This document shows, piece after piece, positions 36,639 through 46,500 of a stretch of DNA of 64,000 nucleotides. This stretch comes from Blautia pseudococcoides (GTDB lineage: Bacteria; Bacillota; Clostridia; Lachnospirales; Lachnospiraceae): NCBI RefSeq assembly GCF_001689125.2, contig NZ_CP015405.2, forward strand, positions 835,001 to 899,000. The letters run 5' to 3'. The position numbers and the translations under genes are program-made. The notes under the pieces are model-generated. The model did not search any database. It was not told where the DNA came from and worked only from the letters and a program-made list of their open reading frames with translations. How positions within the stretch are numbered: position 1 is the first letter of the stretch; the number at the start of each line of letters is the position of its first letter.

Positions 36639-37418
36639 ATGAAAAAATTAGCAGCAGCAGCTTTGGTAGCTGCCATGGTACTGTCTCTGGCAGGATGCGG
36701 CAGCAGCACAAAGAAAATTGAGTCAAAAGATGATCTGAAGGATGCCGTTATCGGCGTACAGCTTGGAACAACAGGTGATACTACGGTATCAGAACCTTCT
36801 GTTGGAGCAAAAGAAGTAAAGCGCTATAACAAAGGCGCTCAGGCGATCCAGGCGTTGAAAAAAGGCCAGATTGACTGTGTGGTGATAGATACAGAGCCGG
36901 CTAAGAAATTTGTTGAGCTGAATGACGACCTGAAAATGATCGAGAATCAGTTTGATGATGAGCAGTATGCCATCAGTATGAAAAAGGGAAATACAGAGCT
37001 GAAAGATGCCTTCAACAAAGCTCTGGGAGAACTGGAAGAGGAAGGTGTTCTTTCCGATATTGTAAACAATTACATTGGCGATGAGGCGGGCAAGAATCCA
37101 TATGAATCACCTGCGGATGCTGACCGTTCCAAGGGCAAACTGGTGATGGCGACCAACGCGGAATTTGAGCCGTGGGAATACCATGACGGTGAATCTATTG
37201 TGGGTATCGACGTGGATATTGCCCAGGCTATCTGTGACAAACTGGGATATGAGCTGGAAGTTTCCGATATGGAATTTGACGCGATACTTCCTGCAGTACA
37301 GTCCGGAAAAGCAGATTTTGGTGCAGCCGGTATGACTGTAAATGAAGAACGTCTGGAAAGTGTTGATTTTACAGATACTTATGCAAATGCAAGCCAGGTG
37401 ATCATAGTAAAGAAATAA
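36639..37418 (+). CDS. Circularly permuted amino-acid-binding lipoprotein (SBP_bac_3 type)
   Basis: Extracytoplasmic binding protein of an amino-acid ABC importer, 259 residues, lipidated at C20 (LSLAGC). The two halves of the usual domain are in reversed order. Residues 27-150 carry what is normally the second half (ESKDDLKDAVIGVQLGTTGD, then VVIDTEPAK, then the end helix LSDIVNNYIG). Residues 165-259 carry what is normally the first half (KGKLVMATNAEFEPWEYHDG, GIDVDIAQAI, FGAAGMTVNEER, VDFTDTYANASQVIIVKK). The usual protein runs from KLVMATNAEF to NNYIG. All conserved motifs are intact, so the fold is probably preserved with new termini at the hinge. The permease and ATPase genes follow. 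Confidence 0.9.
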   Translation: MKKLAAAALVAAMVLSLAGCGSSTKKIESKDDLKDAVIGVQLGTTGDTTVSEPSVGAKEVKRYNKGAQAIQALKKGQIDCVVIDTEPAKKFVELNDDLKMIENQFDDEQYAISMKKGNTELKDAFNKALGELEEEGVLSDIVNNYIGDEAGKNPYESPADADRSKGKLVMATNAEFEPWEYHDGESIVGIDVDIAQAICDKLGYELEVSDMEFDAILPAVQSGKADFGAAGMTVNEERLESVDFTDTYANASQVIIVKK

Positions 37419-37497
37419 AGAGGACCCTTGAAAAGAAAAGCTGCTGACATTCCTGCCGGCAGCTTTCCTTGCGGGAGAAAGTAAGACAGGTGGAAAA

Positions 37498-38193
37498 ATG
37501 TGTGTATTAGGGATATCACAACAGCTTTATAACAACTTTATAAAAGATGACCGGTATATGTGGCTGCTGGAAGGTTTGAAAAATACACTGCTCATCACTC
37601 TTCTGGCAGTGATCATAGGTATTATCATCGGATTTTTGGTAGCCATTGTGCGATCCAGCCATGACAAAAACGGTTCTTTTAAGATTCTGAACGGGGTATT
37701 TAAAGTTTATCTGACGGTTATCCGCGGTACGCCAACCATGATCCAGTTATTGATCATGAATTTTGTTATTTTTGGCAGCTTTTCCATCAACCCTGTGCTG
37801 GTGGGCGGCCTTGCTTTTGGTATTAACTCAGGAGCTTATGTGGCGGAGATTGTCCGTTCCGGTATTATGTCAGTAGACCAGGGGCAGTTTGAAGCCGGGC
37901 GTTCTCTGGGGCTTAACTATTCCCAGACCATGAAGTCCATTGTTATGCCCCAGGCATTTAAAAATGTACTTCCTGCACTGGTCAATGAGATGATCGTGCT
38001 ATTAAAAGAGACTTCTATTGTGGGCTACATCGGTATGATGGATCTGACAAAGGGCGCTATGCTGATCCAGAGCCGTACTTACAATGCGTACCTGCCCCTG
38101 CTGGCAGCCGCGCTGATCTATCTGGTACTGGTTATGATTTTAACAGCATGTATGAATAAGCTGGAAAGGAAGTTGAGAACCAATGAGCGATAA
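37498..38193 (+). CDS. Polar amino-acid ABC permease (HisM/GlnP type)
   Basis: A 231-residue permease with about five helices. The EAA-type loop is [20 protein letters not shown] and the [10 protein letters not shown] signature is typical for polar amino-acid uptake. ATG follows ACAGGTGG. Its stop overlaps the ATPase start by 11 bases. Confidence 0.92.
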   Translation: MCVLGISQQLYNNFIKDDRYMWLLEGLKNTLLITLLAVIIGIIIGFLVAIVRSSHDKNGSFKILNGVFKVYLTVIRGTPTMIQLLIMNFVIFGSFSINPVLVGGLAFGINSGAYVAEIVRSGIMSVDQGQFEAGRSLGLNYSQTMKSIVMPQAFKNVLPALVNEMIVLLKETSIVGYIGMMDLTKGAMLIQSRTYNAYLPLLAAALIYLVLVMILTACMNKLERKLRTNER

Positions 38194-38923
38194 CAACATT
38201 TTACTGGAAGTACAGGGACTTAAGAAAGCCTTTGGAGAGAATAACGTGCTGGACGGCATAACAACGGATATCCGTCAGGGTGAAGTGGTTGCAGTCATTG
38301 GACCTTCCGGTTCCGGTAAATCCACATTTCTTCGTTCCCTGAACCTGCTGGAAGTGCCCACAGGCGGCAGGATTTTGTTTGAGGGTACAGATATCACGGA
38401 CCCAAAGGTTGATATCAACCGTCACCGCCAGAAGATCGGCATGGTATTCCAGCAGTTTAATCTTTTTCCGAATATGACAGTAAAGGAAAATATTATGCTG
38501 GCCCCTGTGAAGTTAAAACTCATGACACAGAGCGAAGCGTCACAGAAAGCGGATGAGCTTTTGGCAAGAGTCGGACTCCCGGAAAAAGCGGACACATACC
38601 CGGACATGCTCTCAGGCGGCCAGAAACAGAGAATTGCTATCGCAAGAGCACTGGCTATGAACCCGGATGTTATGCTGTTTGACGAACCCACTTCCGCCCT
38701 GGACCCTGAAATGGTGGGGGAAGTGCTGGAGCTTATGAAAGAACTGGCAGAGTCCGGAATGACCATGGTGGTTGTCACCCATGAGATGGGATTCGCCAAA
38801 GAGGTGGCATCCAGGGTGATCTTCATTGATGAGGGAAAAATCCAGGAGGAAAACCATCCAAAGGAATTTTTTGAAACCCCGAAAAATCCCAGATTAAGAG
38901 AATTTTTATCAAAAGTATTATAA
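38183..38923 (+). CDS. Polar amino-acid ABC ATPase (GlnQ/ArtP type)
   Basis: A 246-residue ATPase. Walker [10 protein letters not shown], signature LSGGQKQR, Walker [15 protein letters not shown] and the [17 protein letters not shown] segment are all typical of the polar amino-acid uptake subfamily. Third gene of the SBP-permease-ATPase operon. Confidence 0.94.
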   Translation: MSDNNILLEVQGLKKAFGENNVLDGITTDIRQGEVVAVIGPSGSGKSTFLRSLNLLEVPTGGRILFEGTDITDPKVDINRHRQKIGMVFQQFNLFPNMTVKENIMLAPVKLKLMTQSEASQKADELLARVGLPEKADTYPDMLSGGQKQRIAIARALAMNPDVMLFDEPTSALDPEMVGEVLELMKELAESGMTMVVVTHEMGFAKEVASRVIFIDEGKIQEENHPKEFFETPKNPRLREFLSKVL

Positions 38924-38935
38924 TGACTGGAGACA

Positions 38936-38979
38936 GGACAGGAGAGATGGATTTAAGATCTTCCTGTCCTTTGTTGTTT
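38936..38979 (+). terminator. Terminator after the amino-acid ABC operon
   Basis: GGACAGGA pairs with TCCTGTCC around an 18-base loop, followed by TTTGTTGTTT. Confidence 0.75.
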
Positions 38980-39081
38980 AGGCCCCGTTTTTTTGATATT
39001 GTTCACTGTGCAGTGGGACCAAAATGCAATATGATATCTGTCATTTTTTTAACAAAATCCGTCCAAATCTTGTAATTAGGA

Positions 39082-39109
39082 TTGAAAAATTCTAGATTTC
39101 TGTTAAAAT
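39082..39109 (+). promoter_or_regulatory. gpmI promoter
   Basis: TTGAAA (39082-39087), 16-base spacer, TAAAAT (39104-39109). Confidence 0.65.
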
Positions 39110-39161
39110 AAAAAAGGTATAAGACGCAGAAATGGAATTTGACATATAAAGGAGAGAAAAT

Positions 39162-40703
39162 ATGAGTAAAAAACCAACCGTATTAATGATTCTCGATGGA
39201 TATGGCCTGAACGACAATTGTGATGCGAACGCCGTATGCGAGGCGAAGACCCCTATTATGGACCAGTTAATATCCCAGTGCCCCTTTGTAAAAGGCAATG
39301 CAAGCGGAATGGCAGTAGGCCTTCCGGAAGGACAGATGGGAAACTCTGAGGTGGGACATCTGAATATGGGTGCAGGCCGTATTGTTTACCAGGAACTGAC
39401 GAGGATCTCAAAAGAGATTGAAGACGGAGATTTCTTTCAGAACGAAGCGCTGCTGAAAGCGGTACGCAATGCAAAGGCAAATGATTCCGCACTGCATTTA
39501 TTCGGACTTCTTTCTGACGGTGGTGTGCACAGCCATAATACTCATGTATATGGTATTCTGGAGCTGGCTAAGAGAGAAGGGCTTTCCAAAGTATTTGTAC
39601 ACTGCTTCCTGGACGGACGTGACACTCCCACCACAGCGGGCAAAGAATATATCAAAGAGCTGAATGACAAGATGAAAGAGCTGGGTGTAGGACAGGTGGC
39701 ATCTGTTATGGGACGCTACTATGCCATGGACCGTGACAACCGCTGGGATCGTGTGGAGAGAGCATACAATGTTATGACAAAAGGGGAAGGAAATCAGGCA
39801 GAGTGCCCGGTTTGCGCGGTAAAAGATTCCTATGCGGCAGAGAAGACAGATGAATTTGTAGAGCCGACAGCCATTGTAAAGGACGGCCAGCCGGTTGGAA
39901 TCATCAAGGACAAAGATTCTGTGATCTTCTTTAATTTCCGTCCTGACAGAGCCCGTGAGATCACAAGAGCTTTCTGTGATGACGGGTTTACCGGATTTGC
40001 AAGAGATAAGAGGCTGGATCTGACATATGTATGCTTCACAGAGTATGATCCCACCATCCAAAATAAAGACGTGGCCTTCCACAAGGTAGCTATCAGCAAT
40101 ACGTTCGGTGAATTCCTAGCTGCCAATGGCATGACGCAGGCACGTATCGCGGAGACGGAGAAATATGCACACGTTACATTCTTCTTTAACGGCGGTGTGG
40201 AGGAGCCAAACAAAGGGGAGGACAGAATCCTGGTGAAATCCCCCAAGGTTGCCACATATGACCTGAAACCGGAGATGAGCGCATACGAAGTTTGCGACAA
40301 GCTGACAGAGGCCATTCGTTCCGGCAAATACGATGTGATCATCATCAATTTTGCAAATCCGGATATGGTAGGCCATACAGGTGTGGAAGATGCGGCTATC
40401 AAAGCTGTGGAGGCAGTGGATGCGTGTGTGGGCAAAGCCGTGGATGCTGTGAAGGAAGTGGGCGGACAGATGTTCATCTGCGCGGACCATGGAAATGCGG
40501 AGCAGCTGAAAGACTATGTGACGGGCGAAACCTTTACTGCTCACACAACAAATCCGGTGCCGTTTATTCTGGTCAATGCAGAGCCGGGTTATGGTCTGAG
40601 AGAGGGTGGATGCCTGGCAGATATTGCACCTACATTGATTGAAATGATGGGGATGGAACAGCCGAAAGAAATGACCGGAAAATCCCTGCTGATCAAGAAA
40701 TGA
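39162..40703 (+). CDS. gpmI: 2,3-bisphosphoglycerate-independent phosphoglycerate mutase
   Basis: Mn-dependent glycolytic mutase of 513 residues. The phospho-Ser motif is GNSEVGHLNMG, and the metal motifs DGRDT, ADHGNAEQ and the GHTG region are intact. ATG follows AAAGGAGAGAAAAT. It has its own promoter and terminator, separate from gap-pgk-tpiA. Confidence 0.97.
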   Translation: MSKKPTVLMILDGYGLNDNCDANAVCEAKTPIMDQLISQCPFVKGNASGMAVGLPEGQMGNSEVGHLNMGAGRIVYQELTRISKEIEDGDFFQNEALLKAVRNAKANDSALHLFGLLSDGGVHSHNTHVYGILELAKREGLSKVFVHCFLDGRDTPTTAGKEYIKELNDKMKELGVGQVASVMGRYYAMDRDNRWDRVERAYNVMTKGEGNQAECPVCAVKDSYAAEKTDEFVEPTAIVKDGQPVGIIKDKDSVIFFNFRPDRAREITRAFCDDGFTGFARDKRLDLTYVCFTEYDPTIQNKDVAFHKVAISNTFGEFLAANGMTQARIAETEKYAHVTFFFNGGVEEPNKGEDRILVKSPKVATYDLKPEMSAYEVCDKLTEAIRSGKYDVIIINFANPDMVGHTGVEDAAIKAVEAVDACVGKAVDAVKEVGGQMFICADHGNAEQLKDYVTGETFTAHTTNPVPFILVNAEPGYGLREGGCLADIAPTLIEMMGMEQPKEMTGKSLLIKK

Positions 40704-40730
40704 TCCGCTAAATACAACTGAAGGTTAAAG

Positions 40731-40786
40731 AGCGCTGTTCTTGCAGCCGGTTTACAGCAGCCGGCGGGGAACAGCGCTCTTTTTTG
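40731..40786 (+). terminator. Terminator after gpmI
   Basis: AGAGCGCTGTTC pairs with GAACAGCGCTCT, with a secondary GCCGG hairpin in the loop, followed by TTTTTT. Confidence 0.85.
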
Positions 40787-40833
40787 TGCTGCGGGAAAGT
40801 TCTTTCAAACTTTCTTATGCAGCAGGATGCAAA

Positions 40834-41709
40834 TCAGGGAGACTTCTTAAATCCGGAGGGGTCGAAAAATTTGCGGTAAACAGCAGGGGTGAAATCCAGG
40901 TCTTTTTTAAATGCCCGGATAAAGTGTGAGGTGCCGGAAAAGCCGCATTCCGCCGCTATGGAGTCTATGGAAAGGGTGGTTTCCATGACCAGCTCCCTTG
41001 CATGCCGCAGGCGGAGGGTAGACAGGTACTCATGAGGGGAGGCGCCGGTCTCGGCCTTAAAAACCCGTGAAAAGTGATATTTGCTCAGGGCTGTTTGGCG
41101 TGCTGCGTCCTCCACGGTCACGGGTTCCTGAAAGTGTGTTTCCAGATAGCGGCAGGCTTTTTGGATGGATGGGCTGGGAGGCTTCCGGATCTTGGCAGCA
41201 AGGAATCCAAATAAAGTGTGGACCATGGAAGACAGACGGTGGTCATCAGGCTGGGAAAGGCGGAGCTGGTCCAAAATCTGCTGGAATGTTAAGGCAGCCT
41301 CGGATTTATTCCGGAATAAGGCACCGTTTTTCTGGTAGAGGTGTTCACAGTAATCCGGGGTGATGTTCCCGTCAAAGTGAAAGAACTGGAACCTGACCTG
41401 TCTTGAGGTATAATAGTGGTGCGGGTGCATACAGTCCAGAAGGACAATATCCCCTGTTGCGGCTGTGAAGGAGTGATCTCTGTATGTAAAGTGCAGCTCT
41501 CCTGATAGGATGCAGAAGAAAAGGTAAGAGTGCAGACCGCTCCGCCGGACCTGGTAGGGCGGCGCGCAGAGATATTCAGCTCCCCAGTAGACGCAGAAGA
41601 GATGTTCCTTGGCAAAGGGGGAGGGAGAGTGGAAGTAAATACCTTTTTTTCTCATGATTCCCCGCTCTCCCGGGATCATACCTTCCTCGTGTATTTTTTC
41701 CAGTATCAT
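40834..41709 (-). CDS. AraC-family transcription regulator
   Basis: A 291-residue regulator: N-terminal cupin-type ligand-binding domain (about 40-160, with TAATGDIVLLDCMHPHHYY) and a C-terminal pair of helix-turn-helix motifs (about 185-285; SKYHFSRVFKAETGASPHEYL and the second recognition helix ECGFSGTSHFIRAFKK). ATG follows AAGGAGG. It is divergent from the URO-D-type gene, which it probably controls through the shared region. Confidence 0.9.
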   Translation of the reverse strand: MILEKIHEEGMIPGERGIMRKKGIYFHSPSPFAKEHLFCVYWGAEYLCAPPYQVRRSGLHSYLFFCILSGELHFTYRDHSFTAATGDIVLLDCMHPHHYYTSRQVRFQFFHFDGNITPDYCEHLYQKNGALFRNKSEAALTFQQILDQLRLSQPDDHRLSSMVHTLFGFLAAKIRKPPSPSIQKACRYLETHFQEPVTVEDAARQTALSKYHFSRVFKAETGASPHEYLSTLRLRHARELVMETTLSIDSIAAECGFSGTSHFIRAFKKDLDFTPAVYRKFFDPSGFKKSP

Positions 41710-42047
41710 AGACAGCCTCCTTATAGCATGAAATGTATATTAATGAGCATGAATAAGTAGTGAAAAAGCTATAAGAATAGTATATATTAGGAATTAGAAA
41801 CAAGCAAGACGGAAATGCAGAGACTTGCAGGCAACTATTATCTGCGCACGTTTTGTTTATAATGAGGACATTGTGCGCTTAGGATGTACAGTAAAATAGG
41901 GTAAAGTATTTTGATGATGGGTGTACAGTAATAGAAAGCTTATAACTGTTGTCAACAGTTATGGTTTTGCGAAGTGTTTTTGGTATCTGCGCAGGAGGAC
42001 TTTGATTTTTTGGTTTGCTTTCTATACTGTGAGAAAGGAGAAGTGTT
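41710..42047. promoter_or_regulatory. Divergent control region of the araC-like and URO-D genes
   Basis: 338 bases without a gene, AT-rich at both ends. It contains a near-perfect palindrome at 41942-41962 and likely promoters for both directions; no clear -35/-10 pair could be fixed. Confidence 0.5.
41942..41962. promoter_or_regulatory. Palindromic operator candidate
   Basis: Perfect inverted repeat with 10-base arms (ATAACTGTTG and CAACAGTTAT) around one central base. Located 86 bases before the URO-D start codon. AraC proteins more often bind direct repeats, so another regulator may use it. Confidence 0.5.
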
Positions 42048-43304
42048 ATGACATCAAGAGAAAGAGTCCGTGCGGCGTTTGAACACAGGCAGCCGGATAA
42101 GGTGCCGGTAGATTTTGGAGGTATGTGCTGTTCCATGATCAATGCCATTGTGCTGAAGGATCTGCGGGCATATTATGGGCTGGAGTACCGTCCGCCGAAA
42201 ATCAATGACATGTCCACCATGACAGCTTTTGTGGAACCTGATCTGGCAGACTGTCTGGGATGTGATGTGCAGCAGCTTTATAATTATGGAGATACTTACG
42301 GACATATTAATACAGACTGGAAAGAGTGGAAATACCGCGGTGAGACGGTTCTGATCCCTTCCAACGCAGTTGTAAAGGATGACGGAAAGGGTGGTTATTT
42401 TGTATATCCGGAAGGGGATGACACCCTGTTGCCGTCCGGTCATATGCCGGCTAATGGATTTTATTTTGACAATCTGACACGTACACCGGAATTTGATGAG
42501 GACGAGGCCAATCCCGACGACAATGTGGAAGATTATACCCATGTGACAGATGAACAGATCGCCTACCACAAAAAAGTTCTGGCAGAAGTGAGAGGGTCAC
42601 AGAGAGCCATTCAGGTGGGGCCTGGCTATTTTGGACTGGGTGACGCTAATAATATACCGGGACCGAACCTGAAGAATCCCAGGGGGATCAGAAGCATTCA
42701 GGAGTGGTATATGGCCCCCCTTCTCTATCCTGAATATGTGGAGGAGGTTTTTGAGAAGGGAACAGAGATTGCCATTGAAAGTTTCAGGAAATACTGGGAA
42801 GCATTCGGTTCAGATATTGATATCCTGTTTATCTGCGGTACGGATTTTGGAACCCAGAGAGGGCCTTTTATGAGTCCGGAAGTGTTCCGGGACCTGTATA
42901 TGCCTTATTATAAAAAGATGAATGACTGGGTGCATGAGCATACAACATGGAAAACACTGAAACACTGCTGCGGCGGTATTTTCCCGATCCTGCCCTACAT
43001 GATCGAGGGCGGATTTGACGGAATCAATCCGGTACAATGTTCGGCGGAGGGAATGGACCCCAAAACGCTGAAGGATACATACGGCAAAGATATTGTGTTC
43101 TGGGGCGGCGGTGTGGATACACAGCAGGTATTGCCCTTTGGCAGCCCGGAGGAAGTGCGCAGGCAGGTCCTGGAGCGGCTGGAGATATTCTCTAAGGACG
43201 GAGGATATGTTTTCAACACCATACATAATATTCAGGCCAACACACCCATTGAAAATATAGCTGCTATGATTGATGCGGTAAAAGAGTTTAACGGGGATAA
43301 GTAA
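42048..43304 (+). CDS. Uroporphyrinogen decarboxylase-family (URO-D) methyltransferase-like protein
   Basis: A 418-residue protein of the URO-D superfamily. The MTSRERVRAAFEHRQPDKVPVD start and the Zn-type ligands (HCC in LKHCCGGI, and C in NPVQC) place it with cobalamin/methyl-transfer homologues (MtaA/CmuA-like) rather than heme synthesis. In acetogenic gut Firmicutes such proteins take part in demethylation of methoxy or methylamine compounds, but no corrinoid protein is encoded next to it, so its substrate is unknown. ATG follows AGAAAGGAGAAG. Confidence 0.85.
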   Translation: MTSRERVRAAFEHRQPDKVPVDFGGMCCSMINAIVLKDLRAYYGLEYRPPKINDMSTMTAFVEPDLADCLGCDVQQLYNYGDTYGHINTDWKEWKYRGETVLIPSNAVVKDDGKGGYFVYPEGDDTLLPSGHMPANGFYFDNLTRTPEFDEDEANPDDNVEDYTHVTDEQIAYHKKVLAEVRGSQRAIQVGPGYFGLGDANNIPGPNLKNPRGIRSIQEWYMAPLLYPEYVEEVFEKGTEIAIESFRKYWEAFGSDIDILFICGTDFGTQRGPFMSPEVFRDLYMPYYKKMNDWVHEHTTWKTLKHCCGGIFPILPYMIEGGFDGINPVQCSAEGMDPKTLKDTYGKDIVFWGGGVDTQQVLPFGSPEEVRRQVLERLEIFSKDGGYVFNTIHNIQANTPIENIAAMIDAVKEFNGDK

Positions 43305-43328
43305 AAATATTTGTACAAAATTGCAGGG

Positions 43329-43371
43329 TAAAACAAGGCGGGAATTTGTGAAAGTTTCCGTCTTGTTTTTG
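43329..43371 (+). terminator. Terminator after the URO-D gene
   Basis: AAAACAAGGCGGGAA faces TTTCCGTCTTGTTTT. The right arm overlaps the -35 of the next promoter. Confidence 0.75.
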
Positions 43372-43391
43372 CCAATTTCCTGTGCTATGAT
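43363..43391 (+). promoter_or_regulatory. Promoter of the surface operon
   Basis: TTGTTT (43363-43368), 17-base spacer, TATGAT (43386-43391). Transcription should begin at about 43398, right where the structured leader starts. Confidence 0.55.
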
Positions 43392-43397
43392 TTATCT

Positions 43398-43462
43398 ACA
43401 TTTCAAATCTCGGAATGATTCCGAAAATCTGAAAAGGCCATTCGGCCGAAATTTCCAAATGT
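43398..43462 (+). ncRNA. Structured mRNA leader of the surface operon (unclassified)
   Basis: The predicted leader opens with ACATTTCAAAT, which pairs with ATTTCCAAATGT at its end. Two hairpins lie inside, CGGAA-TGA-TTCCG and GGCC-ATTC-GGCC, giving a three-way junction. Further small hairpins follow up to the ribosome site (AAAGGGGCG). It does not match a riboswitch class that I can recognise. Confidence 0.4.
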
Positions 43463-43536
43463 AAAGAAAAAGCAGAAGGGGTAAAAATGCCTTTACAGGG
43501 GATTTTATGCCCTGATGCGGAAAGGGGCGTTATTTT

Positions 43537-46500
43537 ATGAGAAATTGGAAGAAGGTTCTGGCAGCAGGGCTTCTTGCGGTCCTTTTTTCCAATGCTGTCT
43601 GTGGACAGGCGATTTCTGTCGAAAAAGGCGGGGGGATTCTGTATACAGATGCAATGGGGCAGGCTATCCGGACCGCTTCGGAGGGAAAAGGCCCTCCATT
43701 CAGGGAAGGCAGAGTACAGGAACGCGGACTGCAGTCCGTAGAAAGGGAGAAAATCGCATATCATAAGGAGGATGCAGAGCATGTTAACAGTCAGAGAAGG
43801 AGATTGTGCAGCGCCACAGGGGAAGAAGCAGAATATAGTTCCGGTATCAAGACAGGTGATAAGAGAACGCCAGGTTATGAAAAAGACATGGAATCCGGGC
43901 AGATGTCAGGAACAGGCCAGAATTCCGGTCTGGAGACAGGGGGAAGGGAAAAGTCTGTCCCAAGTACATCTGCAGGATCACAAAAAGTGTCCTGTCATTC
44001 AGGTTTGGCGGCAGGCGGAATGCAGAAGATTTCCGGTCGGTCAGGAGTGCTGCGATCGGGGGCGCTCTGTATATCCGGTCAGGAGACTGTACAAAAGAGA
44101 GCAATCGTCCAAAATCCTGTCGTGGAATCCAAATATAAACAGAAAAACAGGGAAAATATTTGTGCGAAAGCCAAGGTCGATCTGATGACTGCACAGATAT
44201 GGAGAAAGACAGAAGAAGGAAGGTCTGTGCAGATACGGAGAAAGACAGAAAAAGAAAGGTCTGCACAGATACGGAGAAAGACAGAAGAAGTAAGGTCTGC
44301 GCAGATACAGGGGAAGGCAGAAGAGCAAAAGGCAGAGCAGAATCCGGATGATTTAAATGGAACAGCAGATTCAGAGCCTCATGTTGATGTGGAAAGTCCA
44401 GAAGACCCAGGCAGGCCAAAGGAGCCGGATCGTTCGGAAAGTGCGGAAACTGGCACTGGGGCAAAACAGTCCGAGGAGGGCGATAAGTCTTTCGGAAGCG
44501 GCAATACGGAAGAAAGCCAGGGAAACGAGCAGGAGGAAGAAAACACAGAGGAAAAGAACACGGAGGAAGAAAACCAGAAGGAGGAAGAGTATAAGGAGGA
44601 ACAGGATACACCGGAAAAGGCACTGGAGGAACCGGCACCGGGCCAGTATTCCAGAATTTCCGATATGCACATGAGGAGTGCAGTGACCAGCACCATACAG
44701 GTTGGCTGGAAGGAATCCCTGGGTTCTATAGATCCCGGTCTTTTAAGTCTGGATGATCCTTATAACGTATCTATCAAGTATGTGGACTCCAGCGATACCG
44801 ACAACCCGGATATGCGGGGAAAATGGCGTCTTTTATACTGTGTGCAGTATCAGCATAATGCGCCGGAAGGGCAGATCACCTGGGATGGGGCAGGGCGTGT
44901 CTCACCTTCTATTGCATATCTTATGTACTGGGGCTGCCGATACTGGGGAAAAGAGAGTCTGTGGCCGAATTACAGGACAGGATACGGCTGGAAATACGAT
45001 GCGCTGGCCACTCAGTATGCGATTCATATAGTCAACGGGGAATTCTCCCTGAACACTCTGTACAATCATCTCAAAGGATCAAAAAAAGAGCAATTCTATA
45101 ACACCATAAACAAGATGGTGAACGATGCAGATCATCCCCCCTATTATACACCTTTTGCCGATGGCTGGCGCAGCTTTGACTATACCTTGTCCGAGACAAG
45201 TGTTACATGGACCGCGCAGGCTTATAATGGCAAAGAGGGATTTATAACAAAATGGATAAACCAGAATCTGTCAGACGGGCTCACAGACTGCAGTGAGTAT
45301 ATCACTTCCAAAAAAGGAACCGTGGACAACGGTGCTACAGTTATCTGGAAAGACAGCGGTGACGCGTCAGCGTTCAGAATCTGGATTCCAAAATCACAAT
45401 ATCTGCTGCTGCAGGAAAAAGGTGCTAAGGTCACAGCTTCCATATCAGGCGGTCATTCTCTGTATCTGGCGGGCTGGGTCTATAAAAGCAATAATTCCAA
45501 ATACCAGATGGTGACCATGCTGGAGGGCGGCGGGGGGTCTGCAGCCCATAAAAAAACAGTTACGGCACAGATCCCCAAAAAGGCGGTGAGCTGCTACATA
45601 GATCTTCAAAAAGCGGACAAGGAAACCGGTGAGACAAAACCGCAGGGAAATGCTGAGTTTGCCGGTGCGGTATATGAGGTGAAAAATAAGGCCGGCACCG
45701 TGGTAGATAAAATGACCACAAATTCTTCAGGAAAAGCGACCAGTGTTCCCCTTGCCACAGGAACCTATACGGTAAAGGAGATCACTGCCCCAAAAGGGTA
45801 TGAACTGGATAAAAAAACCTACACAGTGACCTTTACAAATACAGATTTGAATCAGAGTGTGTACCGTAAAAGCGTCCGCTCAGAGGAGCCTGTGAAAAAG
45901 GGAAGTGTGACGCTGAAAAAAATATCTTCAGAGTCTGGCAAAACCTTAAAAGGGGCGGTTTTTTATCTGTATACAGGCAAAAACCAAAAAGTAGGAGAGT
46001 ATACCACGGACGAGGAGGGGTGTATTACCGTCAATAATTTACCCTGGAACAGTTACTTCTTTATTGAACAGACGGCACCGGATGGGTATGAGCTGTCTGA
46101 CAAAAAAATTGAGTTTGCCATAAATAAGGAATCCTTAGGCAAAACAGTGGAGCTTACCGCAGAAAATACGCCTAGGACAGTAAAGATCGTATTGGAGAAG
46201 GAGATAAATGCCGATGAAATAAATTTTGCAAACGGCAATCCTATTTTTCTGTTTGAAGTAGAAGGGGTGGATTTGGAAGGAAACTCCCATATTCTTCACG
46301 GCATTACGGAATTTACGGAAGAATATGTGGAACAGGAGAAAAACAATGATAACAAAGTCCGCAGAACCATCACATTTTTGGAACTGCCAGCCGGCACATA
46401 TACTGCCCATGAGATGAAAGTTATGCGGTATTCACTGAAAGATATTACAGAAATATCAGGAGGTGTCAGAACACTGGATACCGTGGAATTTGATCTGATC

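Noticed and set aside
43847..44638. 263-codon Pro/Phe-rich frame on the minus strand inside the adhesin gene
   Set aside because: It mirrors the low-complexity, repeat-rich arm of the adhesin, has no ribosome site and no recognisable domain.
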